Assembly: GCF_034652275.1 (NCBI RefSeq) | Contig: NZ_JAXIWG010000002.1 | Span: forward strand, 62,001 to 126,000 | Direction of reading: 5' to 3' | Origin: Yoonia sp034652275 | GTDB lineage: Bacteria > Pseudomonadota > Alphaproteobacteria > Rhodobacterales > Rhodobacteraceae | DNA length: 64,000 bases | In this document: piece by piece, positions 26,870 through 34,560 of the stretch | Layout: each line of letters starts with the position of its first letter | Numbering within the stretch: the first letter of the stretch is position 1 | Notes under the pieces: model-generated | Seen by the model: only the letters and a program-made list of their open reading frames with translations | What the model was told of the DNA's origin: nothing | Databases searched by the model: none | Made by a program: the position numbers and the translations under genes

Positions 26870-27838
26870 ATGCGAATCTTCGTTGGAGGGCACAATGGCA
26901 TGGTCGGCAGCGCGATCCTGCGGCATCTGGCAGCCTCAGGCAGGCATGATCTGATTACGGCGGACAGGCACAGTCTCGACCTAACCGATCAGCGCATGGT
27001 GCGCGATTTTATGCAGGACCAGCGCCCCGATGCCGTGATCCTCGCTGCGGCCCGCGTGGGCGGGATCATGGCGAATGCGACTTATCCTGCGGATTTCATC
27101 CACGACAACCTGATGATCGCCGCCAACGTGATCCACGCCGCCCATGCCGCAGGCGTGCGGCATCTCTTGCAACTGGGATCATCCTGCATCTATCCGCGCG
27201 ATGCGACGCAGCCGATCACCGAGGATGCCTTGATGACCGGCCCGCTGGAGCCCACGAACGCGCCCTATGCCGTGGCCAAGATCGCCGCGATCAAGCTGTG
27301 CGAAAGCTATAACCGGCAGTATGGCACGGATTACCGGTCGATCATGCCGACGAACCTGTATGGACCGGGCGACAATTTCCACCCCGACCATGCCCATGTC
27401 CTGCCCGCCCTGCTGGCGCGGTTTCATGCAGCAGCCCAAAGCGGAGCTGCAAGCGTGACCATCTGGGGCAGCGGCACGCCAAGGCGTGAATTCCTGCATG
27501 TCGATGATCTGGCGGCGGCGGCGGTCTTTGTCATGGGGCTGGACGCCGCGGCCTATCGCACGGAAACTCTCCCAACGCGCAGCCACCTTAACATCGGCTG
27601 GGGGGAGGATATCAGCATCCGCGAACTGGCGCAGATGATCGCGGATCTGACGGGTTTTGCCGGCCAGATCGTCTGCGACATGACCAAGCCCGACGGCACG
27701 CCCCGCAAGCTGCTGGAGACATCGCGGATGCAGCGTCTGGGCTGGACACCCAAGATCAGCTTGCAAGACGGCTTGCGCACAACTTACGATTGGTTCTTGT
27801 CACACCAACGGGCAGGCAAGGCTCTGCGGTCCATGTAA
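26870..27838 (+). CDS. fcl: GDP-L-fucose synthase
   Basis: Fcl (WcaG) epimerises and reduces the Gmd product to GDP-L-fucose. The 322-residue protein has the NADP motif GGHNGMVGSA, the LGSSCIYPRDATQPI segment with the catalytic Ser/Cys region, and YAVAKIAAIK (Tyr-x-x-x-Lys). It begins on the base after the gmd stop and is followed after 8 nt by manC, so the three form a tight operon. Confidence 0.95.
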   Translation: MRIFVGGHNGMVGSAILRHLAASGRHDLITADRHSLDLTDQRMVRDFMQDQRPDAVILAAARVGGIMANATYPADFIHDNLMIAANVIHAAHAAGVRHLLQLGSSCIYPRDATQPITEDALMTGPLEPTNAPYAVAKIAAIKLCESYNRQYGTDYRSIMPTNLYGPGDNFHPDHAHVLPALLARFHAAAQSGAASVTIWGSGTPRREFLHVDDLAAAAVFVMGLDAAAYRTETLPTRSHLNIGWGEDISIRELAQMIADLTGFAGQIVCDMTKPDGTPRKLLETSRMQRLGWTPKISLQDGLRTTYDWFLSHQRAGKALRSM

Positions 27839-27846
27839 GGCAGGTC

Positions 27847-29265
27847 ATGTCAAAGATTACTCCGGTCATTTTGTGTGGCGGCGCGGGCACGCGGCTTTGG
27901 CCACTGTCGCGCAAAAGCTATCCCAAGCAGTTTTCACCGCTGACGGGCGCGGACAGCCTGTTCCAGTCCAGCCTGACCCGGCTGAGCGGCGATGATTTTG
28001 CCGCACCTGTTGTCGTGACAGCAGACCAGTTCCGGTTCATCGCGGTGCAACAGATGCATGCCGTGGGCATCACGCCGCAGGCCGTGCTGATCGAACCAGC
28101 GGGGCGCGATACAGGCCCAGCCGTTCTGGCCGCCGCATTGCATCTGGCGCAAAGCGATCCTGATGCGCTGATGCTGGTCGCCCCGTCCGACCATGTGATC
28201 CCCGATGCTGCCCTGTTCGCACAGACCGTGGCAGCGGCGGTGCCGGCGGCGCAAAGCGGGCAGATCGTGGCTTTCGGGATCACACCCGAACGTCCGGAAA
28301 CAGGCTATGGTTATCTGGAGCTTGCAGGCCCTTTGCAGGACGGCGAGCGGGTCGCACCACTGGTCAGTTTTGTCGAGAAACCGGATGCCGCCCGCGCCGC
28401 GGAAATGCTGGCCGAAGGGCGCTATCTGTGGAACGCGGGACTGTTTCTGTTCACCGTCAAGGACATTCTGGCCGCCTATGCGCTGCATGCGCCCGACATG
28501 GTCGAAGCGGTGCAGACGGCGGTGGATGACGCGCGCCACGATCTGGGGTTCCTGCGGCTTGCGCCCGATGCGTGGGACCGCGCGCCCGCGATCTCGATCG
28601 ATTACGCGGTGATGGAACATGCCGACAACCTGAGCGTCGCCCCGTTTGGCGGGCGCTGGTCCGACCTTGGCGACTGGGCGGCGGTCTGGCGCGAAACCGA
28701 AACCGACGGGCTGGCGCTGTCCGGCCCCGCCCATGCGATTGAATGCACGGGAACGCTGCTGCGGTCGGAAAACGACGGGCAGGTCATCGTCGGCGTAGGC
28801 CTGCAGGACATCATCGCCGTCGCCATGCCCGACGCCGTGCTGATCAGCCACAAAAGCCGCACGCAGGACGTCAAGCAGGCCGTGGCGCTGTTGAAATCGC
28901 AAGGAGCCTGCCAAGCCGAAAGCTTTCCCAAAGATCACCGCCCCTGGGGCTGGTTCGAAAGCCTTGCCATGGGCGAGCGTTTTCAGGTCAAGCGGATCGT
29001 CGTGCATGCAGGCGGCGTGCTGTCGCTGCAATCGCATCACCACCGCGCCGAACACTGGATCGTCGTGCAGGGCACCGCGCGTGTCACCTGCGACGGCACG
29101 GTCAAGCTGCTGACCGAGAATGAATCAGTCTATATCCCGTTGGGATCTACGCACCGGCTGGAAAACCCCGGCAAACTGCCGATGGTCCTGATCGAGGTGC
29201 AAACCGGTAGCTATCTGGGCGAGGACGACATCATCCGCTATGAAGATGTCTATGCCCGCGACTAG
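27847..29265 (+). CDS. manC: Mannose-1-phosphate guanylyltransferase / mannose-6-phosphate isomerase
   Basis: The 472-residue bifunctional protein has the nucleotidyltransferase signature CGGAGTRLWPLSR, the FVEKPD motif and a C-terminal cupin domain (PWGWFESL, then LQSHHHRAEHWIVV) that supplies phosphomannose isomerase activity. It makes GDP-mannose for Gmd and can enter from fructose-6-P; only a phosphomannomutase is missing locally, and one lies at 58873-60246. The ATG at 27847 follows an AAGG sequence and gives the family N-terminus. Confidence 0.94.
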   Translation: MSKITPVILCGGAGTRLWPLSRKSYPKQFSPLTGADSLFQSSLTRLSGDDFAAPVVVTADQFRFIAVQQMHAVGITPQAVLIEPAGRDTGPAVLAAALHLAQSDPDALMLVAPSDHVIPDAALFAQTVAAAVPAAQSGQIVAFGITPERPETGYGYLELAGPLQDGERVAPLVSFVEKPDAARAAEMLAEGRYLWNAGLFLFTVKDILAAYALHAPDMVEAVQTAVDDARHDLGFLRLAPDAWDRAPAISIDYAVMEHADNLSVAPFGGRWSDLGDWAAVWRETETDGLALSGPAHAIECTGTLLRSENDGQVIVGVGLQDIIAVAMPDAVLISHKSRTQDVKQAVALLKSQGACQAESFPKDHRPWGWFESLAMGERFQVKRIVVHAGGVLSLQSHHHRAEHWIVVQGTARVTCDGTVKLLTENESVYIPLGSTHRLENPGKLPMVLIEVQTGSYLGEDDIIRYEDVYARD

Positions 29266-29286
29266 CGGCCTGACGAAAGACCAAGG

Positions 29287-30306
29287 ATGCGCGTACTTGT
29301 CACCGGCGGGGCCGGATATATCGGCAGCCACACACTGATCGAACTGATGGCGCAGGGCCACGCGGTCTGCGTGCTGGACAATTACGCCAATGCGACGCCC
29401 GAGGTGCTGACCCGCGTGCGCAGCCTGTCGAACGGCACGATGAGCGATGTGCGCGGCGATGTGCGTGATGCAGCAACGCTGGACCGCGTGATGCAGGATT
29501 TCGCGCCCGAGGCCGTCGTGCATTTCGCGGGGCTGAAGGCCGTGGGCGAAAGCCAGCAGAAGCCGCTGGCCTATTACGATGTCAACGTGGGCGGCACGCT
29601 TGCGCTGCTGCATGCGATGGACCGCGCAGGGTGTCGCCGGATCATCTTTTCCTCCTCCGCGACCGTCTACGGCGAACCCGATTACCTGCCCTATGACGAG
29701 GCGCATCCGACCCGCCCGACCTCGGTTTACGGACGCACGAAACTGATGGCCGAACAGGTGCTGACCGACTGGGCGGCCGCTGATCCAGCCCGCAGCGCCG
29801 TGCTGTTGCGTTATTTTAACCCTGTGGGCGCGCATAGCTCTGCCCGGATCGGCGAAGACCCCAAGGACATTCCCAACAACCTGATGCCCTATATCGCACA
29901 GGTGGCCGTGGGCCTGCGCCCCGCGCTGACGGTGTTCGGCGATGATTACGACACGCCCGACGGCACCGGCCTGCGCGATTACATCCATGTCGTCGATCTG
30001 GCCCGCGCGCATGTTGCCGCGATCGACTATGCCGCCCGCACCCCCGGCGCGCGGCCTTTCAACATCGGCACCGGGCAAAGTTACAGCGTGATCGACATGG
30101 TCCGCGCCTTTGAACGCGCCTGCGGCCAGCCGATCCCGACCGTCCAAGCACCCCGCCGTGCAGGCGACATTGCCGCGATGCAGGCCAATCCCGCGCGCGC
30201 GCAGGCGGAGCTGGGCTGGCAGGCCACGCATGGTCTGGATGCGATGACCGCCAGCACATGGGCCTGGCAATCGGACAATCCCAAAGGCTATGACGCTGGG
30301 TCCTGA
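29287..30306 (+). CDS. galE: UDP-glucose 4-epimerase
   Basis: GalE interconverts UDP-glucose and UDP-galactose. The 339-residue extended SDR has GGAGYIGSHT at the NAD site, SSSATVYGEPDYLP, the Tyr-x-x-x-Lys of YGRTKLMAE, and RYFNPVGAHSSARIGEDP. It follows manC by 21 nt and probably closes the nucleotide-sugar operon. It converges on the OmpA-like gene (7-nt gap), with no obvious terminator between them. Confidence 0.95.
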   Translation: MRVLVTGGAGYIGSHTLIELMAQGHAVCVLDNYANATPEVLTRVRSLSNGTMSDVRGDVRDAATLDRVMQDFAPEAVVHFAGLKAVGESQQKPLAYYDVNVGGTLALLHAMDRAGCRRIIFSSSATVYGEPDYLPYDEAHPTRPTSVYGRTKLMAEQVLTDWAAADPARSAVLLRYFNPVGAHSSARIGEDPKDIPNNLMPYIAQVAVGLRPALTVFGDDYDTPDGTGLRDYIHVVDLARAHVAAIDYAARTPGARPFNIGTGQSYSVIDMVRAFERACGQPIPTVQAPRRAGDIAAMQANPARAQAELGWQATHGLDAMTASTWAWQSDNPKGYDAGS

Positions 30307-30313
30307 CCGATGG

Positions 30314-31228
30314 TCAGTTGCCGATAATCTCGACCCTGCGGTTCAGGCTGCGGCCCTCGGCAGTGTCATTGTCGGCGATGGGTTCTGCCTCGCCGCGCCC
30401 TTCGGCAGATATCTCCACGCCCGATAGCGCGGGCAGAGTGGCAAGAAAGTCCCGGACCGAAAGCGCACGCCCTTGGGACAGGTCTAGATTATAGGCGTCG
30501 CTGCCTGTGGAATCGGTATGCCCGACAACGCGAAAGCGGGTCAGGCCCGCCGCAGAAATGTCCTGCGCAAGATCGGTCAGCGCCTCCTGCGCCTCGGGGC
30601 GCAGTTCAGTGCTATCGACCTCGAACAGCACCGCACCATCCAGAACAAAGCGCAAGGTCGATCCGATAGCCGCTACCGCGTCGATATCGGCACCTGCAAA
30701 TCTGGTGCCGCAGTCGACCCCGTCGTCGGTCAGACGCACAAAGCGGAAACTGGCTCCGTCCGGCACCAATCCGGCCAGATCGACCTCTGCGCGACCGCCG
30801 CCGATGTCACCAATCTCGATCCAGGTCGTGCCATCTTCGGACACGGCAAGGGACATACCCTCGACGTTTGGCCCCACTTCGAACACGTAAAGGTCGGGGC
30901 CCGCGACATCGACAAGCGCGTTGTCGGTGAACTGGACCACGATCGACCCGTCGCACCCAAGAGAAACGAAACTGCCATCATCGACATCGCCCGAAAACGA
31001 AGGCGGTCCCAGCAAGGCCAGAGGATCGCGCGCGCTGTCGACGATTGTGCCGGAACCGGGGGTATAGGCGACGACAGCATCCGCAAAGGATTTGTCGCCC
31101 TGCGGCAAAGTCACGACGCCGCGTACGCCGTCAGAATAATCCTGCGGCACGTCCTGTTGCGCATAAGCGGGATTGCCGCAGGCCATAGTGCCGATAACGG
31201 CCAGCGACGAAATGATGAAACGCGCCAT
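30314..31228 (-). CDS. OmpA-family protein with an unusual N-terminal domain
   Basis: The 304-residue exported protein has a signal peptide (about 1-23) and a C-terminal OmpA-like peptidoglycan-binding domain from about residue 185 (VLFEVDSTELRPEAQEAL, VVGHTDSTGSDAYNLDLSQ, NRRVEII). The N-terminal 160 residues form a beta-rich module (LLGPPSFSGDVDDGSFVSLG, then LYVFEVGPNVEG) like domains of some secreted surface proteins; I do not know its role. A GAAGGAT ribosome binding site precedes the ATG. It probably ties the outer membrane or a ligand to peptidoglycan. Confidence 0.8.
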   Translation of the reverse strand: MARFIISSLAVIGTMACGNPAYAQQDVPQDYSDGVRGVVTLPQGDKSFADAVVAYTPGSGTIVDSARDPLALLGPPSFSGDVDDGSFVSLGCDGSIVVQFTDNALVDVAGPDLYVFEVGPNVEGMSLAVSEDGTTWIEIGDIGGGRAEVDLAGLVPDGASFRFVRLTDDGVDCGTRFAGADIDAVAAIGSTLRFVLDGAVLFEVDSTELRPEAQEALTDLAQDISAAGLTRFRVVGHTDSTGSDAYNLDLSQGRALSVRDFLATLPALSGVEISAEGRGEAEPIADNDTAEGRSLNRRVEIIGN

Positions 31229-31353
31229 GGGCTATCCTTCACTTGACGGGCACAAATGCCGGTTACCCGTGAACACTAGACCACTGATTTCGGATGGCGC
31301 AATGCCTGCCAGCGCGACGCTGCATTTCAAAAGCATCGTCGCGCTGGTGCCTG

Positions 31354-32874
31354 TCATGCGGCCGGGCTGGCCTTGCGGCTGGACCGGCGCAACAGCGACC
31401 AAAGACGCGGACCGAAGACCGACAGCAGGGCGATGGCATAGATCGCCAGCGCAATCCGCGATTCGATCAGGAACATCCAGTCGCCCTGATTGATCATCAG
31501 ACCGCGCCGCAACTGTTCCTCGGCCAATGGCCCAAGGATCGCACCCACCAGCGCGGGGGCCAAAGGATAGCCAAAGCGACGCATCACGAAGCCGATCAGA
31601 CCGAAGCCCAGCAACAGGATCAATGCAAAAGGCGAGCCTTGCGCGCCGACGATCCCCAGAGTGGCGAAACACAGGATGCCTGCATAAAGCCACGGACGCG
31701 GGATCATCAGCAGTTTCACCCAGATGCCGATGAACGGCACGTTCAGCACCAAGAGCATCAGGTTGGCGATGAACAGACTTGCCACCAGACCCCAGACCAG
31801 TTCGGCGTTGTTGGTGAACAGCAGCGGGCCGGGTTGCAGGCCGTATTGCTGGAACCCCGCCAGCATCATCGCCGCCGTCGCCGACGTGGGCAGGCCCAGC
31901 GTCAGAAGCGGGATCAGCGTGCCTGCGGCCGAGGCGTTGTTGGCAGCCTCCGGTCCGGCGACACCTTCGATGGCACCCAGACCTTCGTCGAATTCGCGGC
32001 GGGCCTCGCCGGTCGCCAGACGCTTTTCGGTCGTATAGGACAGGAAGGTCGGGATTTCAGCGCCCCCTGTGGGCAATGGTCCGAACAGGAACCCAAGGCC
32101 GGTGCCACGGATATAAGGCCGGATGCAGCGCTTGAAATCGGCCCAGTTCAGCCAGACAGACCCGGACACGGCTTGTGCCTTGGCCTTGTGGTTCACGTAT
32201 TGGGACGCCAGATACATCGTCTCGCCGATGGCAAAAAGACCGACAGCCACAATGGCGATCGAGATATTGTCGCTCATCTCGGGGATGCCGAAGGCAAGGC
32301 GCACCTGACCCGTCAGTTTGTCGGTGCCCACGATGCCGATGGTCAGACCGATGAACAGCGCCGTCAGCCCGCGCGACATCGACCCGCCGAAAGCCGCCGA
32401 AACGGTCATGAAGGACAAGACCATCAGCGCGAAATATTCTGCCGTGCCGAACGACAGCGCGACCATCACCATGAAGGGCGCGACAACCGCCAGACCCAGC
32501 GTCGCGAACATCCCGCCAAAGAACGACCCGAAGGCCGCAGCGCCCAAGGCCTTGCCGCCCCGGCCACGTTTGGCCATGCGGTTACCTTCGAGCGCGGTCA
32601 TAATCGACGCGGTTTCCCCCGGGGTATTGAGCAGGATCGACGATATAGCCCCCCCGTACATGCCCCCGTAATAGATGCCCGCGAACATGATCATCGACCC
32701 CGTCGCGCCAAAGGACAGGCTGACCGGCAGCAACAAGGCGACGGTCAGCGCAGGCCCGATGCCGGGCATAACGCCCACGGCGGTCCCCAGCATCACGCCC
32801 AGCAACGCGAACATCAGGTTCGACGGTTGCGTCGCGGTCGCAAGACCCTCGAACAGCAGAATGAAGGTATCCAT
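31354..32874 (-). CDS. tctA: Tripartite tricarboxylate transporter large permease, TctA family
   Basis: The 506-residue membrane protein has about 12 hydrophobic segments and the TctA hallmark stretches GVMPGIGPALTVALLLPVS, YYGGMYGGAISSILLNTPGE and the second GLPTSATAAMMLAGFQQYGL. TctA imports a carboxylate, classically citrate, using the ion gradient together with TctB and the periplasmic TctC. It follows tctB by 4 nt. The substrate cannot be read from sequence. Confidence 0.92.
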   Translation of the reverse strand: MDTFILLFEGLATATQPSNLMFALLGVMLGTAVGVMPGIGPALTVALLLPVSLSFGATGSMIMFAGIYYGGMYGGAISSILLNTPGETASIMTALEGNRMAKRGRGGKALGAAAFGSFFGGMFATLGLAVVAPFMVMVALSFGTAEYFALMVLSFMTVSAAFGGSMSRGLTALFIGLTIGIVGTDKLTGQVRLAFGIPEMSDNISIAIVAVGLFAIGETMYLASQYVNHKAKAQAVSGSVWLNWADFKRCIRPYIRGTGLGFLFGPLPTGGAEIPTFLSYTTEKRLATGEARREFDEGLGAIEGVAGPEAANNASAAGTLIPLLTLGLPTSATAAMMLAGFQQYGLQPGPLLFTNNAELVWGLVASLFIANLMLLVLNVPFIGIWVKLLMIPRPWLYAGILCFATLGIVGAQGSPFALILLLGFGLIGFVMRRFGYPLAPALVGAILGPLAEEQLRRGLMINQGDWMFLIESRIALAIYAIALLSVFGPRLWSLLRRSSRKASPAA

Positions 32875-32878
32875 GAGC

Positions 32879-33430
32879 TTACCTCAGCAAAAGATCGATG
32901 GTCCGCTCGACCGGACCGGCCGGCAGCGACAGCCCCAACCCGTAGCGGAACAGCAGATAAAGCAGCGTCGACAGCACAGCACCGATGGCAAGGTTCAAGA
33001 GCAGCGTCGCCTGACCAAAGGCGCGCGCGGCAAAGGCGAACAAAACCGCGGACCCCGCGATGAACCCCGTGCCGCCGTAAAGCATGAAAATCTCGATGAC
33101 GATGCCACCGACCAGCCATGACAGCGCGCCGATGTTCAGCGGGTCGCGCGCCTCGAAGGCACCGCGCCACGCCATGATGGCGGTAATCACGGCCATGATC
33201 GAAATGCCGCTGGCGATCAGATAGGGCACAATTTCCGGCCCGAATTTGGCATAGGACCGCCGGATCGGATAGCCCGACGCATCATTGACGATGACCATGG
33301 CCAGCCCGAACAGCGCCACCGCAATCACCAATCCGGCCAGATCGCGTTTGCCCGTGCCGTGCCCGGCGTCGTCGTCGAAAGGCAGCCGAAGGTCCTCTTC
33401 GGCTGCTTCGTTTTTCGGATCGACCGACAT
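32879..33430 (-). CDS. tctB: Tripartite tricarboxylate transporter small permease, TctB family
   Basis: The 183-residue protein has four predicted membrane segments and a charged N-terminal cytoplasmic tail, as in TctB subunits. Its ATG shares one base with the tctC stop (TAATG) and its stop lies 4 nt before tctA, so the three transport genes are co-translated. The assignment rests mainly on topology and gene order, since TctB sequences diverge strongly. Confidence 0.87.
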   Translation of the reverse strand: MSVDPKNEAAEEDLRLPFDDDAGHGTGKRDLAGLVIAVALFGLAMVIVNDASGYPIRRSYAKFGPEIVPYLIASGISIMAVITAIMAWRGAFEARDPLNIGALSWLVGGIVIEIFMLYGGTGFIAGSAVLFAFAARAFGQATLLLNLAIGAVLSTLLYLLFRYGLGLSLPAGPVERTIDLLLR

Positions 33431-34383
33431 TACTCGGTGATTCCAAGATCGGCGAGGATCGCGGTCGTCGCGGCGATCTGTTCTTCCAGATAGGCCGCGA
33501 ATTCGTCACCGGCGAGATAGGTGTTCACCCAGCCCTTGGTTTCCAGTTCCGCGTTCCATGTGTCAGAGGCCGCCATCGTGCCGATCACGTCCAGCAGTGC
33601 CGCACGCTCTTCGTCGCTGATGCCGGGGGCGGCGGCGATCATGCGCCAGTTCTGCACATCGACGTCAAAGCCCTGTTCGACAAAGGTCGGCGCGTCCAGA
33701 TAGGCCTGACGCTCCGGCGCGGTGATGCCGATGACTTTCAGCGCACCGGCCTCGATCTGGCTGGAGAATTCGCTGAAGCCCGACACACCAACACTGACCT
33801 GACCGCCAAGGATTGCGGCCAGCGCTTCACCACCGCCCGCATAGGGGATGTAGTTGATCGCCTCTGGCGCCACACCTGCGGCTTGTGCAAATTTGCCTGC
33901 CGCGATGTGATCGACGCCACCGGCGGACCCGCCCGCCCATGTCACGCCACCGATGTCGGCACGCAGCGCATTGGCAAGGTCTTCGGCACTGTTGATCGGG
34001 CTGTCAGCCGCGGCAACAACAACGACATATTCACCGGTCAGACGCGCCAGCGGGGTGATGTCGCTCAGCGTTACGGCGCTTTCGTTGGCGATGATCGCGC
34101 CAACCATTACGTAACCGCCGACGATGGTTGCGCCCGCATCACCGGTCGAGCGGTTGACGAATTGCTGCAGCCCGATAGTGCCACCGGCGCCAGCCACGTT
34201 TTCAACCTGAATGTTCGGCACAAGCCCTTCGCTTTGCAGCGTGGACTGGATCGTGCGTGCGGTCTGGTCCCAGCCGCCGCCCGGGCCTGCCGGTGCCATG
34301 ATGCGCAATTCCGATACTTGTGCCACGGCGGCAGACGCCATGACCGATGCGGCCACAAAGGCTGCGATTCCAAAATTCTTCAT
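33430..34383 (-). CDS. tctC: Tripartite tricarboxylate transporter substrate-binding protein, TctC family
   Basis: The 317-residue periplasmic protein has a signal peptide (about 1-21, ending SAAVAQ) and the TctC/Bug-type layout: an IMAPAGPGGGWDQTART phosphate-loop-like motif near the N-terminus, GGTIGLQQFVNR and GGEALAAILGGQVSVGVSG. The ATG at 34383 has GGAGG 6 nt upstream, which rejects the longer open frame. It is the first gene of tctCBA. The ligand is unknown; citrate and other carboxylates are typical. Confidence 0.92.
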   Translation of the reverse strand: MKNFGIAAFVAASVMASAAVAQVSELRIMAPAGPGGGWDQTARTIQSTLQSEGLVPNIQVENVAGAGGTIGLQQFVNRSTGDAGATIVGGYVMVGAIIANESAVTLSDITPLARLTGEYVVVVAAADSPINSAEDLANALRADIGGVTWAGGSAGGVDHIAAGKFAQAAGVAPEAINYIPYAGGGEALAAILGGQVSVGVSGFSEFSSQIEAGALKVIGITAPERQAYLDAPTFVEQGFDVDVQNWRMIAAAPGISDEERAALLDVIGTMAASDTWNAELETKGWVNTYLAGDEFAAYLEEQIAATTAILADLGITE

Positions 34384-34527
34384 GTTTTCCTCCCAAAGGT
34401 GCAGTTGACCGCGCAAGCGCGGAGCAGAGAGAGGAGATGTCTGGAACAGGTGCGCAACCATCGCCCAAAGGCGTGCCGTTGCCGTTTCCCCCCAGTCCCG
34501 GCACCTCCCCATGCCCGACTGCCGCCA

Positions 34528-34560
34528 AGCCTAGCAGCGGTTCCTGTCACCGTCCTGTCA
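34528..34560 (-). promoter_or_regulatory. Response-regulator-type direct repeat and -10 box upstream of tctCBA
   Basis: On the minus strand TGACAGGA occurs twice with a 3-nt spacer (complement of 34553-34560 and 34542-34549), an 11-bp period. Eight nt further is TAGGCT (34528-34533), a possible -10 box, with no good -35 box. This layout is typical of promoters activated by OmpR/PhoB-family regulators. The repeat starts at the base next to the stop codon of the kinase gene, whose partner regulator is the natural candidate to bind here. The leader to tctC would be about 140 nt. Confidence 0.5.

Noticed and set aside
31294..33063. Plus-strand open frame of 589 codons
   Set aside because: Antisense to tctA/tctB. 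Its translation is a Gln/Arg/His-rich string without structure.
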